A stretch of 64,000 nt of DNA from NCBI RefSeq assembly GCF_030463565.1, contig NC_134652.1, positions 21,181,397 through 21,245,396 on the forward strand, in the 5' to 3' direction. A model generated the notes under the pieces. It made no database searches, was not told the origin of the DNA, and saw only the letters and a program-made list of their open reading frames with translations. Numbering within the stretch: position 1 is the stretch's first letter; each line of letters begins with the position of its first letter. The position numbers and the translations under genes were made by a program. The DNA comes from Pelecanus crispus. Taxonomy: Eukaryota; Chordata; Aves; Pelecaniformes; Pelecanidae. Shown here piece by piece: positions 36,301-51,300 of this stretch.

Positions 36301-39300
36301 AAGCAGTGAGGGAAGAAAGTGCTGTTTCAGCTGGGGGCTTACACTATACTGACCCTTTCCCTCAAATCCTCCGTGCCACAACAGGTAGCTGTCCCCGAGA
36401 GTAGTACACCGAAAGATAGAGTGGATAACAAGTAACATGTTTCTTGCATGAAGGACTTGCAAAACAGACCAATAGATGTATCCAAGGAGTGCAGAACAAG
36501 TAGCAGGCTTGCAGAGGAGGGGGAAAAGAAAAAAAAAAAAAAAAGAAAAAGAAAAAAGGGAAAAAAGAAAAAAGAAAAAAAGAGATAAAATCAGATGGAG
36601 GATCACTTTAAGGATTTTCCTGTAATAATATCATTTCATAGGGAAGATCAGCATTTTAAAAGGTGTTTTCTCATTCACTGAATGATGGAATTTCTTAAAT
36701 GCCTGTAGTGAAACATATGGATTTGTCAGGAGCACTTGGGAAGGGAATGACCTGTTCCAGGTAAATGGCAGCAGAAGAAAAAGCAATATAAAATATTGTC
36801 AGACCACCTGTCATACCCCTCCTCACAAAAAGCCACTCTGCATCTTTCATAGCTGCTCAGGCTATTGCTGACTATAGCACAGAAACTTCTCATTGCTCTT
36901 CCTAGCTAAAGTGTGGGGTTCAGATCAATTTAGTTATTGCAAAGAAGGAAAACTGTAACTTTTCAGTCTAGTCCTTAAATACTATTTTTTCCCCTGATTT
37001 TTAGTATGATTTATGAATATATAATCAGGGAGGGGATTTGAGTCTCATGATTTCATCTTTCCCACACTGCCTGGTCAGCTGTATTGCTTCTCTCTGCTTC
37101 AAACGTAACCGAAAGCAGAGCAGGAAACCTGAGACAAGGGAGGCAGGAAGGCCCACCTGGAGACCAAACACATCGACAATACACCCTGTGGGGAGCTGAG
37201 GCAGACACCACCACCCCCCCAGCCACCCAAAAGAGCATTCATTCTAATTCTAAATCCAGATTAAAAATACTAAAAGACCTCTGAAAAATGACATGTCTTT
37301 AAGTGCCATAGCAACTGTTTTACTGCTAAAAGCCTCTTTACTGGAAACAAAAGACCACCTTAGCTAGCATTTGGTTAATGCACTGTGAGTGTACAGGACT
37401 TGCTACAAATGGGAGGGAAGGCAACTCTTTTCAGAGTAGTGGTAAAGCCTCCAATGGTAACAGTTGGGCTTTTCAAGGAATTTTTCTTACAAACACATTT
37501 TGTATTTTATATTATGATCGGTTACACTTTTGATTGCAAAGGGATTTACTTATATTACAGTTAGATCCAGGATGCAACAAAAAGAGCAATACAAATTGCC
37601 TGAAGCATTTGGATACTTAAATTGTACTGCTTGTGCTTTATCAAATAAGGTAACAGCATTCAAACAAATCACAGTTGCTGTCTTGTCTAACATTTTGTTC
37701 CAGTTAATGTGTCTGCAGTTATGCCCAAATTCAAAATAGTATCTTTATGCTAAAGCACCAGGCAAATTTCTTACAACCTTGCACATCAAGTGGATGCAGA
37801 AATAGCATTTAGGTCCCTTTTTTTGTTCACACAGGAAGAGGAGGTCACTGCGTAAGACAGAGTTCCAAGGGTCATTCTGCTTCTTCAAAATCTGACTTGC
37901 TCTTGAAGCAGAAAAAACCTGGGGCAGTTCAGTACATAGGCTTTGCCAACCACCAAGCACAACACTATTCAAAGCAAAAGACCTTACCAGATTATGGCTG
38001 GTTCTGTAGTATCTACTGCTATTAACTCATATTCAAATTTTATTATTTGCAAGCAAGTTTGCAGGTGTGAATTTGTGTAGGTCATTAAGGAGTTGCAAAT
38101 GCATTTTCTTGCAACATGTAAGTTTATACAGATACACATACTGGAGTTGTGGAAAAACAACCGAGTTACAGGCTACAGTTCCTCAATGTATAACGATGGC
38201 AGTTAAAAGTTTAACTACATATCTGGCTTCTCCTTTAGGGACAGAATACATGTCTTCAGAAAAGGAGCCTCATCCAATGGGGATGAAATCCTTACAGTCT
38301 TCTGTTCATGGACTCACATGTCAACTACAGCAACTTTGTAGTGTTTTCAGAAGGCCCAGCTGAAATTTGAACTGTTGCATTTTGCCCCTTTAAGTGTAGT
38401 GAATACAAGACATCAAATAGGATTCATAAAAAGGCTGCTGTTAAATGTTGGTAGTAAACGCAAGAGAAATCCATATCCTGATGTTGCCAAGAAGCATCTC
38501 CTACTCCAGCCATGCAACATCTTCGCTTTAAGCTAAGGTGAATCTTTTCCCCTTCCCCATCTTCTTATCAAAGGCATCTGTTCTTTTCCTGGGCTTGTGT
38601 GGTCAATGCTAGCCTAAAACCAAGTTAGTGATCTTCATTATAGTACAGAACACCCCAGAAAACAGTTTATTTGAGGAAAAAAAGTAATCAGAAAGATGGT
38701 TCTCCCACTGCCTTCCTATCAGAAAACTCAGGATAGTGAGTAGTCTTCTCAGAACAATATGCAGCACCTCCAAGCCATCATTTACAGTTGGGTAATCCCT
38801 CAAGCCCACTATGCAAGGTACTGCACATCTCTTAGGAAGAGCAATATATGTTCCACATGGTTTACAATCCAAGAGAAAAGACTACATATGTAGGAGGCCA
38901 AACATAGAAAATTAGACAGTCCAACTATAATCCTACTGGCATGGACAACACAAACAAGTAGAGGTGATTACAACAATCTGTCTTGTTAAGAAGCTTATGT
39001 GTCAGAGTTTCCCCACAGAACTGAGTCTGAATTCTATTAAGTATTCGTTTCATGTGGCATTTTCCAATGGTAAAAACGTTGCAAGATACAGGAATGCAAG
39101 ATTTCCCCCTCTCTCCGCCAAGATGAACAAAAGCCCTTTTTTTCAGGGAAGGTATTCTAAAGTACTTGCCAAAAATCTACATGTATCATGCTTTCATGTA
39201 ACAAATGAGTAGATTTGTTAAAATATTCAGGATAAGCTTCCCATCACAACTAAACAGATTTCATTAGCCCTGAAAGCAGCTCCATATCCACTGAGTTAGT

Positions 39301-42300
39301 CCCACACCTCATATCCCTACAGGACACTCCTTAATGAATCACCTTTCCAGTAAGAAGGGGGTTCAGACCTCATTGGCAATGTTGGGGATATCACCAGACT
39401 CCTATTCCATTGCAATGATTGCTAGCAGAAAAAAATCATGGATTATAAGTGAGATCAGCTAATCTGATGTCATCAAAAAATGTCAGCATGTATAAATAAT
39501 CTGGCTGAGGAGAGCAGAGAGGGTTTTGAACAGCAATCCAGCAGTCAGAGCATTTGGATTCTAGTACGAGGTTGTACAGCTGTTATTGCATTGACATTCA
39601 TCCATTTGCCCAGAGCTCTGTAGTCTGCTCCTCTTTCTGAAACAGAGCATGCAATTCTGTGCAAAATCTGCAGCTATTTTCCCTCTTACTTGAATTAGAA
39701 CATAGTCAGTCAGCCCTTTTTCTAGGATATAAAGGTGAGCTGGTACAACTTGTGGTCATGCAGTCTTCCTTCTCAGGGAAACAAACCCCACCTATAGGCA
39801 GGGGAATTACTCCGACTGAGAATTTAAGCTATTCTGCATTCAGTCAGTGACCATTGATACAGCAGTGACAGAGCAGTTTACATTAAGATGTTCAGGCTAA
39901 TCTGTTCCTACATGCAAGCCAAGAACACCAAGGGTAAGTGGATGTGTTCTCCTTCCCAGCTCAGATATACGCTTTCTAAAGCATTTGGACATGCTTCAGA
40001 AAGTTCATGCGTGCATGGGTGGCTTTTTTGCAGATAGGCAGGTGTCATAACCATGTATCTTTAAAAGGCACAGCATAGAAGCCAACTTCTGAAGGAAGGA
40101 AGAAGAAAAATAACTCATGAGCAGTGCTCCCTCTTTAATGGGTTATTTGGATGCTGTTGTAGGAATTGCAGGGCAGTTCAACAAGCCAAGGGACATCCAC
40201 AAGAGCTTTGGAAGGAAGGCAGGTTGGACAAAATCAAGGGCCTGCAGAGTTGGTCCTGAAGGTGGGGAAATCGTACTGGCAGAAATACTTCAGTGCCAAG
40301 CACTGCTAGAACGACTTTCTTGTTTTTTAAAAAAGCTGTGCCTAGTGTGGCTGGCTCCAAGTCAATTCCCAGGAAGCCTTCAGAGGTGTGTCCTTCAGTA
40401 AACCTGCTGCTCTTCCAGTTATTTTTTTTTCCCCCTTAACCTCTAAGACTTAGAAATAGACTACAGTGTTAAAAAATCCTTCTTAATATATAAATACAAG
40501 GGAAAATAAATTCCCGTTCTCTTGAGCAAAAGTTGTTCCTCTCCTGTCTCAGAAGTAGCCTGTTTTGAGACAGAAACACAAATTGCAACCCTAGAGGTAT
40601 GAGTTCTGGGTAACTGAGAACACAGAATCAGAATAAAACTAGCTACGTATAGCAATAGCGGCAGCTTTTTCCCCGGAATACTGAGACAACTCCCACAATG
40701 CCATTACAGACCTTACAAGCACATGGCCACCCTATTCTAAGGTCTAGGCTCTTCTAAAGCATGTTTCTATCCTCTTTGCTGTACTTCACTGCATTTAACT
40801 TTTTGATTGAAGAGCCACACATTGCACCTTCCCAGAATAAGATGACAACAGGGAGGCAGTCTCACAAGCCATACAGCACTCATTAGGGGTGCCAAGCCAG
40901 ATGAGATTTGCTGGAAAACATTTTTATAATGCTGTTTTATCACTGAAGTGTTTCATTGAAAGGTAATTATCCTGTGATATAAAGCAAGATCCTGGTCCAC
41001 TGAAGTCTAAGGGAAAACTACATTTACTTCAAGAGGTCCCAACATTTTATGCCACACATTTTCAGTTCTTGTCATGTCATCTTTGGTTTTTTTTCAGTGA
41101 TTTCATCAAAATCTTCTGATGATCCCACTTTCAAGAAAAACCACGAAGCCTGGAAATTTTTTGAAGGTAAAGATACATCTAATTGCTACTGGTTGTATAC
41201 AAGATGTTACTTTAGTTCGGTGCTACAGTACAACTAAAGTGCCCCAATCAGGCCCAATTTTGTTAGTTCCTGAGCAAACTCATGTCTTGCCTGAGAAAGC
41301 ATCCCGAAGAGTACAAGATGTGCTGGAGAAAAGAGAGTGGAAGGCTCCATTTTCGGTTTCTCATATGTTTGTTATGGTCAATATGAAAATAACCTAAGCC
41401 TGGCTAATCACGCAATTCAAATAACCCCCTTACCCCAGAAGGTGCTGAGTGTGTCTGAAGAGGTACCAAGCACTCTGCACTCCCACTAGCATTAGAAACT
41501 GCTCACCAGACATGCTCTGCACTGCAAGAGCAGCCTAAAGCTCCCTTGAGTTTCAAGGCAAGCAGTATTTTCTGCATAGACTAGTGAACAACTGGTCTAG
41601 GAGACTGAAATCCAGAATTTGCAGGCAGTTGGGATTCCCTCCTGCCCCAATCTGGAGCGCCAGTGGAACACCAGCATGGCATTCGCAGACACTCTGCTGT
41701 GCTGCCTGCCAGGTGGAGTGCTCGCTCGCAGGCTGGCCTTGATTCTGTGGGGAGCCTTACTGTTTAAACCACAATTTACAAACTATATTGTTGTACCGTC
41801 TAAGGGGAACAAAGCACAGAACTGCAGGTCAGGGGTCTAGTTCCAGCAATGCTATTTTCTACAAGAACACTTGCCCTCTGAGGCTTAGTTTCCTCTCTGT
41901 GAAGCAAGAAAGAAGGCAATATACCTCCCTAAGGACATTTCAAGACATTAATGGGTAGAGTATCCTTAAAGTACTCTAGCTCTAGTAAAAGCAGAAATAA
42001 GTCATTAAAGATTTCTTCTCCTTCTGAACAAAATACTCCATCTTGATCTGCCATGGTACAACTCCTGTCAGCTCCAGTGGGAATGTGTTACAGCACCTGA
42101 ATAAAAACCATAAAGGGAGACTGAGGCAGTAGGTTGAAAAATAAATAAAAAAGCCCAACAAAAATTTCAAGCCAGTGCTGCCACCAGAAGCAGCAATCAT
42201 AGACTTTCTTCCTTCTTCCTCAGCTACTCAGCACTCCCCCCATTGCCACTATCCCTCACCCCCCCGCCCCCGTACTGTTCTGTACAGTACAGCTGTTTGG

Positions 42301-45300
42301 ACTGGGAAATAATCCAACTGAAGTCCTTTTGGTTTTTGGTTGCCCCACCAAAAAAAGGAAAAAAGAAAAGAGAAAAAAACCCAAGCCAGCCCTCTCCCCT
42401 CTCCTGAAAGCAAGCCCCTGTAACTACACCTGTTTGCATTTATGGAGACTTCAAACAAATTTCAAACTGAGCAGGATACTGCATGAAAGTTTCAAGAGGA
42501 TTAAATTACTACTGAACTGTTACCCTAAATCTTTTGGGCCACGGTCTATCTAGATCTTGTAGACATAACTTTTTTCTATCCTGTAAGTATGAAGCATACA
42601 GCTGCAACACTGACCATCATCTGTGCTTGGCTTTCAGATCTGTATGTGTACGCAGTCTTTGTATGTTCAATAGGAATCATCAGTGTTCTCCTTTTTACAC
42701 TTGTCATTCTCTGTCAGTCACTCCTGAACAAGAGGAGATCCACAGGTGAGTGAAATCTCATTCTTGCTGACTGCAAGGCCCTTACCAAAGAGGGAGAGAA
42801 GGACAATGTAGAAAATGCAGGGAAGACAAATATCTCCTTGCCTTGATTTTAACAAAAAAAATTATTGGTAGAAAAGACTATTTCTGCCAGCAAAAGTAGA
42901 ACACAGGCATTTGCTCCCTTTGAATAGATATTTCACTTTAAGTTTGCTTTGGGTTTTTCAAAAATTTTCATAAAATTTTGCATAAACATAAATTGAAGGT
43001 TGTTGGAACTTCTTTCAAAGATGACCAAGTGCTGTATTATTGAATTGTGTTCTGACCAGATATAGCTAACACTTTGTATGAATGACATTTCTACAGACAA
43101 GTTTAAAGGTGTTTCAAAGTGGTTGTCTTCTGTTTTATTCTCCCTTTCTGACTAGATGTCAATATTCTTGGAAAAACAGGGGTTATTAGCACTCTCTCCT
43201 TTGTAGCATTCTTTGAAACTAAAGCATCATTTCATCATTCAGATGTGAATTTTCAGCATAATCTTTCAAGATCAAGGATTACTGTTTCATTTTTCTCTTC
43301 CTCAGAGAGGCTAAACCTGCATGAAAGCAGCCCTATTGTAATCAAAAGTGCTATTTCAGATCTGTAGAGCAGCCAGTGCAGGCTCTACTTTCATTTCAGT
43401 TTAAGAGTTGTTTATTTGGACACCTCGCACAAGTTGTGAGGATGAGATACCAGCATGCTTAGCAGCCACCACCTTAGAGGAGAGCATAAGGACCATCTCT
43501 GAACAGAAGCTTTCAGAAGGAGTTTGGTTAGCGATTTGTCCTGTAATGACAGGAGAGAATCATGACTTTGCTGCCTCTTCAGCACTACACATGTACCATG
43601 AAGGAACGAGTGACTCAGATACATGAGGGAGAAGACACTTAAGCCAAAAACAGATGTACACAGAAGTCCTTGCTTGACCACAAACACATTTTAGGCTGTG
43701 GCTCCATCTTCCCGGTAGCATGCTCAGTAGGGTAACTCTGATTCTAACTGAGCTTAACAACTCTGCTTGCCAAGAAGAAGGAGCAAGATTGATGTTATTC
43801 TTCCTACCCTGTTAAGTGACGACAAAGGTTTTGTGCCAAGGGAGTACCCACACTTAAGTATGTTGGTCATGGTGAATCACCCTGAAACCACAAGTACTAG
43901 ACACACTGATCTGTCCTGTTTTTTCTCAAGCAGACATCAGGCTAGATTTTGCTTCTGGTTTTGGTGATTTACACTTACGGTGTAAGAGTACAAGCAGCTT
44001 GGAGAAAGGGTCTCTTACATTGAACCAGCAGCAGTTAAATATAGAAATAATATAGAATACAATACAGAATAAGCATATACAACAGAGAAAAAGTAATTTC
44101 TTCTGAGATGCTAAATCCTTTCTTCACTACCCTAATGCCTGAATAATTGCAGGCTTCACCAAGTTTTTATTTAGATTTTGAACATTATCCAGTAAGCACT
44201 GGCAGAATTAAACTTATGGATTCAATGGAAATAAAACAGAATAAAGCTTAGCAGATAGGCACTCAATATACAATGATAAGATTTTCAGGCAAGTCTTTCA
44301 GCTAGGACCACCTGATCAGAGTGTTTTCCAGAGCTACATTAATTGGCTCAGCATCCAGTCAAGCATCAGGGAATTAAAATCTCAGAGGAAGCATCAGTGA
44401 CAGACACAGTCCCCACCAGCCTCGTATTGCTTTTTCTCCCCACCACGTCTGGGCCATGGCAGCAGGCTCAGCCCTGAATCTCTGCCCCAGGGAGCAGCCA
44501 TATAGGCATGGGGCACAAAGAGCCCTCTCCTCCCTCAACACTCCTCTACACCCTCCAGAGGCACCTTCCAGGGTTTAGGATCTGACCACAAGATACACAC
44601 CCTGCCAGCCAACAGCAATGCTCTCTCATTCAGACTGTTTGGATAAGGCATTGCTCCTCAAAAAGCGTTATCTTACCTCCTCTCCATCCTCAGCACTCTG
44701 TACCTCCATCCTGGGCTGGACTAGGCAGACGCTAGTATTCATGTGAAAAGAGCCTGCAGTGAAATCATGAAGTCCATCATTCCTTGAGGAAAGGAGAAAA
44801 GACAGGGACAGCAAAGCCATCCTCCCTCTGCATCACCCCAAGCCTCCAGGCAGGCTCCAGGCACAGCCTTCTTCCACATTCAGTGAGGTGGTTGCCACAT
44901 CATCTTCCTCAGAGGTCCTTCAAGAGAAGCGTGGCTCTGCTCTTCCCCTTAAGACCCAGTTAGGGGCCCAGGACAACCAAAACTATCTCCTTACCTCATC
45001 TTGCTCTGCAAATTTTCATCAGGGCTTCTCCCTGAACCTCTCCAGTCACCCCATCCCTAACACAGGAACATCAACAGCTCCCTCCACTCTCCCATCAGTC
45101 CAGCTTCCTCCCCCAGTTCCTCAGCCCTAATACCACAAGGAGGATCACCTGCCCTGCCCTGCCCTGCCCTGCCCCGCCCCACCCCGCCCCACCCCACCCT
45201 TCCCTGCCCTGCCCCACTCCATCCCATCCTGCCCCACCCCACAACAACCCAACCCAACCCAACCCTGAGCAGATCCTGGCTCACCTCAGGGATCTGACAT

Positions 45301-48300
45301 GAGAAGGGCAGTACTGACCCCGGTTCCTCACCAAAGGAGCTCCCTTGGTTTGATTGTATTGGCACTGCAGCTGGGGCTGGCCCATAGCACAGGGCAGCTA
45401 TGGGATGCTGTGGGAAGCAGCAATAGTTGCAGCTGGCAACCCCTCTGTGGTTTTGGTGGAAGCCTATGCCCATTTGTTACAGGATGGGTTGCTCTTCCCA
45501 ATCCCTAGTTCAAAGGCTTGGAGTATTTACTGTAGGACAAAATAAAATAATAAATACCTAGAGATGCTCCGAAGCATGTAAAAAATGTACATGAGGATCC
45601 CCTTACTCTCAAAGGGTCAAGCCTACTGTTCTCCTGTACATCTGAAAAGGCCAGACAGATAGAGGGAAGCACTGCGTTGGCTGGCTTAGACATGGCCCCT
45701 GTATCAGGCCCAGTTCCTAGTGCTCTCAGCTCCCCTTTCCTAAGGCCTAAAATGCACCCCCCGTAGGAGATGTGTAGCTTCCTTAGAATGGGAGAATTTA
45801 GCTAAGACCAAATATGAAAACTTTCCTGTAGAGAGGGGCATAATCATGTGAGTGCACTGTTGTCTGGTTTTCATGGCATTGTGAAGAACGGAGAACATGA
45901 AGGGAGGTGGCTGTCTATGCTGTATTCAACTTCACGTCATGGCCCAGGGATGCACCCTCTTTTCCTTTGGAGAAGTAAGTTGGCAGTATGTTGACCAGAA
46001 GAGCCAGAGCCTCTCCTCCTGCCTGCATGTCTCTGCACTCAGCGTGCGGCACAGCTCAGGCAGGGCACAGAACCCACTAAGCCACAAAAGAGCATCTTAA
46101 TAACCCTGGCTCCTAAAAGGCTAGGGGTGGGGGGAGCTGCCCTTGCTCAGGACTACTGATTCAAAGGAATACGAAGCCAGAGGATTTATACAGCTCACAC
46201 ACAGAGCTGTCAGAGACAGGCTAGTGGCTGGACTGGACATCTGATCCAATCCCAGGAGGCAATCCCTTTATGCCTGAGGCCACAGTCTAGCTTACATTAG
46301 GAACAGCACTGGCTCCTGTGGGTGAATGGCTTATTTCAGGCTTCTGGAAATAAATAGAGGCACCACAAGGGAAATAAAAGTCTTCAAAGTAAAATTACTG
46401 GCCTGCTGTGCTTTTCCTTAGCAAGCGGTCTTTTGGCTGGGCTGACCACTGGAATGTGTGTTGCGCAGGCCTTCCACAGAAGATTTTTGGTGGTGTTTGA
46501 TACTTCCCCCTTTCTCAAGCCTAGGTATGTCTTTGAGTCAGACTACATTTTAATGCACTATATAATGTATGTGACAATTAGCAGCTCTCCCAGTGTAAGA
46601 ACCTGGCAACTCCACAGTCTTAGCAACACAGGTCTATCTGCAGTGCCCATAAACTCATAAACTGTGTTGGTGTGAAGCCACATTTTCTTTCTTTTTTTTT
46701 TTTTCCTTTAACAGTGAAGCATTACCTGGTGAAATGCCCCCAGAACAGGTAGGAGATTACACTTCTTTTTACTATAACCCAAGGCACCAGTTCTGGTTTT
46801 GTTTTGCTATGTATGCTGAAGATGAGTAATGTTTTCCAAAAGTCTACAGGAGGATGAAGAGTTCCAGGTCCATGAGTCATGAACGTGCCTGCAAGCCAAC
46901 ATCTGCTGTGCATGATAAGGGAGATCTACCTGGGCTATCTAGCTGTAGGTCCTGCAGGCGCTTCAGTGACAAGCCTCTCCTTGAGGCTCTGAATTGCTCT
47001 CTGGAGAAGCCTGTTTTCATCCTGTGTAGCTTTCTAGGGTTTCCCAACACATCACCAGATGATAATGACCTAAACCATCCATGTACATAAAACAAACCAC
47101 AATGTTACGCAGTGATTCCTGCACCCAGAAACAGGGAGTGGGGCTCAAAGGCAGATTTTCTAGGCCCACGGTGTATTCCCAGCTGAAGACTCCAAGTAAT
47201 GGGAAAAACTCTACTTCTGTTGCAGTCATTAATCACTGTCCCTTTAAATACCACTGGCTGCCAAAAGTTTTTGATTGTGTGGTGCGATAAAAGTGATTTC
47301 CATTGTATGACCTTCTTGAGATATAAATTGTGCTGGAACTGCAGTAAAAAAAAAGATGACAGAAGTATTTTACAAACAAAAAAGATTAAAGAGGGATGCC
47401 TCATAACAACACAGAAGAACAGCTGTTTCCCAGTTTTCAGTGACATAAAACATGTGTTTCTCGCCTTGTAGTTTAAATCCAGTACCACTTGGTATCACAG
47501 ATACTATTTCTCATAGGATCTTTTTAGATACTATGAGATTCAATGCCAAGTATAGCATATCCTAGATCCTCAAATAGTGTAATTTTTAATGCATTCTCAT
47601 GGGATTATCGCTGTATTCAAGCTAACCGACACTCAGATGTAAGTGAAGTCACAACAAAGCAACAGAGTTCAGGAGAGGCCAGTACAAACTGAAACTTTCA
47701 TGTTATTCATGGAAAGATCTTTGTTCTGTGACCCTGACCAGCCATTGCACCACACCAAAAACTTAGAGACAGCTCAGCAGTTTTCTTTTTTCCCTGGTTG
47801 TTTTCTCTTTCCCCTTCTTTCTTAGTTGCTGGGACAAAGTTGGAATTACAAAAACAAAAAAAAAGAAGGGGGAGGAAATCAAAGTAGATTGGTAGAGGAC
47901 ACAGGAAGAGGAGAAAAATGAGACCCAATTGGAAAGATGACTGAAAAAATGGAGCATGGCAGTCAGATAAAAAGACTTGTAATACAGAATCTGCCTCTCT
48001 GGGAATACATGATGTGGTAGTAATACTACTGCCAACACTAAACTTAGGAGGCTGAATAGCAGGGGGAAAACAAGCTAACATGATTTCTTCACTGTAAAAT
48101 GGAGTCTCCAGAAGTGAAAGAAATGCATGACTCTATATGGATAAAAATAAGTTTTCATATATTTCAGTGTGGCAAGTTACGTTAATGAAAGCCCTGATCC
48201 CACAAATGTATGTCTGAAGTGCATTGACTTCAGGGCTTTAAAATTAAATAGCTGTGAAAACGGTACCAGTGTCATCATTTTTGTTATGTTTCACACTTGG

Positions 48301-51300
48301 TACCATTTATTTTCCACCATCTGCTCAAAACACAAACCATTAATCCCCCTGAACTCAATTCACCTGCACATTCCTTGTCCTGGAACTTAATTCAACACAT
48401 TTAGACCCAAAACCCAGTGTCTAAATAGCCATTAGGCCAAACCGATGAACTAATTTGTGTGAGATTCCTGCCAGTCAAAATGACTACGCTGTGCAAAACT
48501 CAGCCTTGATTAGAGAGGCTCAGCTCCAATTCCCTTAGTGATATTTCAAACTCAGAGCAGAATCCAGTTTCAAAATTACATTAATAGTCCGGTGTCTAAG
48601 AAGTGTCTGTACTCCCACTGCAGTAATACCTAAGCATCTTAAAATGTTTCATGTCTTGACATCATAATGGTGTTTTTACTTAATTGGAATCTGAAGCACA
48701 AAGGGCTAAGTGATTTGCCCCAGGTCTCACAAAATGGTCTTGGTAGAAAAGAAAATTAAATCCAGATTTCCTGAGTAGAACAAAGCAAATGTTTGGGTTT
48801 TGGTTTGCTACTTGACCAATAAAAAATTAAGGAAAAAAATGAGTTTACCAAAACCCATCTCTTTCCCACATTTGAAAAATAAATACCCAAATAAAAAGTA
48901 CAGTTATTTTGGGTTTTCCAAACCACCTAATTCTATTTTCTGGGGTTTTCTTTTCTTTAAATATCCTCCTTCTTATTATCTTCCTTGTTATTAGCTCATT
49001 TTGTCAGTTTTCAGACCCAGAAACCCCCAGGAGGTGTAGCTTTGAAAACAGGAATTCTTTCTTCTGTCTTTTATTTATTTGTTTTGGCCTGAACTCTCCA
49101 GTCCTTCAGCGACTGCTCTTCTGGAGACAAATAACTTGAGGTGAAAAAAGTGTTCACCTCAGAAAGCTGTCCGTCTCATGCCTTGGTTCCACAGTACCGA
49201 TCAAATGGCAAGGAGCAAATTCTGCCAGGCTGAACCAGAAGCAAGTACCCAGTCCTCCCCTGGCACCTTCTCACACAGCGCCCCTATTTGGAAAGTATCA
49301 AAGCAGCTCCCAGGTCACCTGGGTGAATTTTTTGTCATCCCCCTGCAGACAAGAGGGACTAGCTGACCTATACAACCACACAAAAAGTCCCACATCCTTG
49401 ACTCTAATAAGGATAGTAAAGCCCAAAAATACAGTAGCTTGCCAGCTCTTGGGACAGTATTTTCGACAAATACCAAACATGACCTCCAGGGAAACTGCTG
49501 TCCTGGTGCCATGACTGTTAGACACCTTCCACAGGTTTTTTCCCCAAAACTCCTGTCTTTTTCTTTCTCTCTAAAAACTCATTAGATCATTCAAGAAATG
49601 CATAATGTGACACTGTTGAAATAGAAGCCAGGAGGCTGGAGGAGGAGCTGGAGATAAAAACCTAACTTTTCTTTTAGACATAGAACAAGACAAGCTTACA
49701 AAGAGGCAGTGTTTTGGAGCCAAGGAGTCTTTTCTGAGCCTCCTTGTTTGGTTTGAGGAGCTCAGTTCTAAGACAGCAAGTACAGTTATTGTATCTCCCA
49801 GTTAACCCTGTAAGGCCCTGGCATTTAAAAGAAGTGTAAGCTACAAATACATCTCTCTGTAGCTTCACTTTTTCAGTGACAAAGCAGGAATAATAACTAA
49901 TGCAATGAATTGACACTAAGCCTTCACATATATTGTGCTTAAAGTAGCTGTATCAGAATGATAGCATCTTTAAGCTACACATCTGCCTTAATGACCTTGG
50001 ATCATTATAACAAAAAACATTAAAAAAATCATTCTCATCCCCTTTCTGGTATTCTTTGTTCTTTGCAGTTTGCTGTGTTTGGGCAATGGAGCTAGGCTGG
50101 ACAGTTTCATTTCCTGCTGGTTTTAAACAATTTCATGTTTTGATTTTAATATAGAAACAAATGGTTATTGTGGGATAGGTTCACAATAGTGCAGGCAGAC
50201 TTGGAAATTACTTTAATATAACCCTCAGTTTACATAATTGATGTGATGTATTTATAAATCATGAAAATACTTTACCTTTTAAACACTTCAAAAAAAGTTT
50301 GGCAGCAAACCTATGTTTTGGACTGAGTACATGGAACAGAACTCAGGAAAATCAGCAAACTGGAGGCTTTTTGTAATCTACACTAGTCTAAATCCAGAGC
50401 GATTTTACCAATGGTAGTGACATTCATTTGGATTTACAGCTGTGTAAAATGATAATGTCTGTTATTTTGTTGTTCTTGTGTGGGCAATAGCAGAGACATC
50501 TTAACTTTCATTAAGACTTTGGCCCAGTTTGGATATTTTATTTTATTAATATAACGAGAATGTTTCATTATGCAAAAGAACCTGGAGAGGAACAGCAACT
50601 TGGGACAAATGACTTACAATTCAGTGAATTCAGTGTTGTCAGTGTTATGACTATGGAGACCCTGGTTGGATCCTGTTGTGTGGTGTAACTCACCGGCACA
50701 GAACAGAAAGGTCCCCACAACCATACTGCGGTAATCTTTCCTAGGGCAAGCCCATGGTCAGATGCATCTGAGCAACTGCTTCCCAAGTCACCTCCACCAC
50801 CGTAGTCATCATAACTAACTGCTATACACTCTCCTCCCACCCCAGCTGTAAGTTAAGATTTCTTTCATTACCAGTTAAGCCCATACAACTCTATTTCACA
50901 TTAGTTGCAAGCTAGGAGCACCTGCACAGTTGGTTACCACAGCTCAGCTGACACATGGCGACAATCGCTGCAACCTGGCTGCGTATCCAAGCCCTAATTG
51001 TTGAAAGCAGGATATACTGCCTCAGACTTTGGGAGATGCTGAGGGTAAAAAACTCAGACTTAGAAGATCTTGAACTGTAATAGTCCAAACACAGAAGCTT
51101 TCTTGGACAGGAGTCTGTTTACAATACAGCTTGTACTCTTCCCTCATACCTACTGGTGCTTTTTCAGCATGGATGTACTAGAGAATGCCCGAGTTTAGAG
51201 GTCAGGGCACAGTTCCTCCATTTTAGATGCACTGAGCACACCAGCCTCTTTTAAAAGGCTGTTCTTTTCAAATGTGGGTCTGTGAGCTGTCTGAAGGCAT

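Larger units (their letters stand above)
33197..41097 (+). other. VSTM4 intron 2 (7,901 bp)
   Basis: Donor GTGAGA; acceptor TTTTTTTTCAG. If the intron is retained, the frame continues for six residues and stops at TAA by 33,216; an AATAAA lies at 33,386-33,391. The intron also holds an A/G tract (36,513-36,597), a small duplication of AACACAATATAAC at 34,571-34,596 and an AT-rich run with TAATTAGCTGGTTATTA at about 34,671. No gene is recognised. Confidence 0.85.
42746..46714 (+). other. VSTM4 intron 4 (3,969 bp)
   Basis: Donor GTGAGT; acceptor is a long T run then CCTTTAACAG. It contains the C-rich pentamer minisatellite (45,150-45,267) and a possible CR1 relic (about 46,180-46,275). No other exon is recognised. 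Confidence 0.87.
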
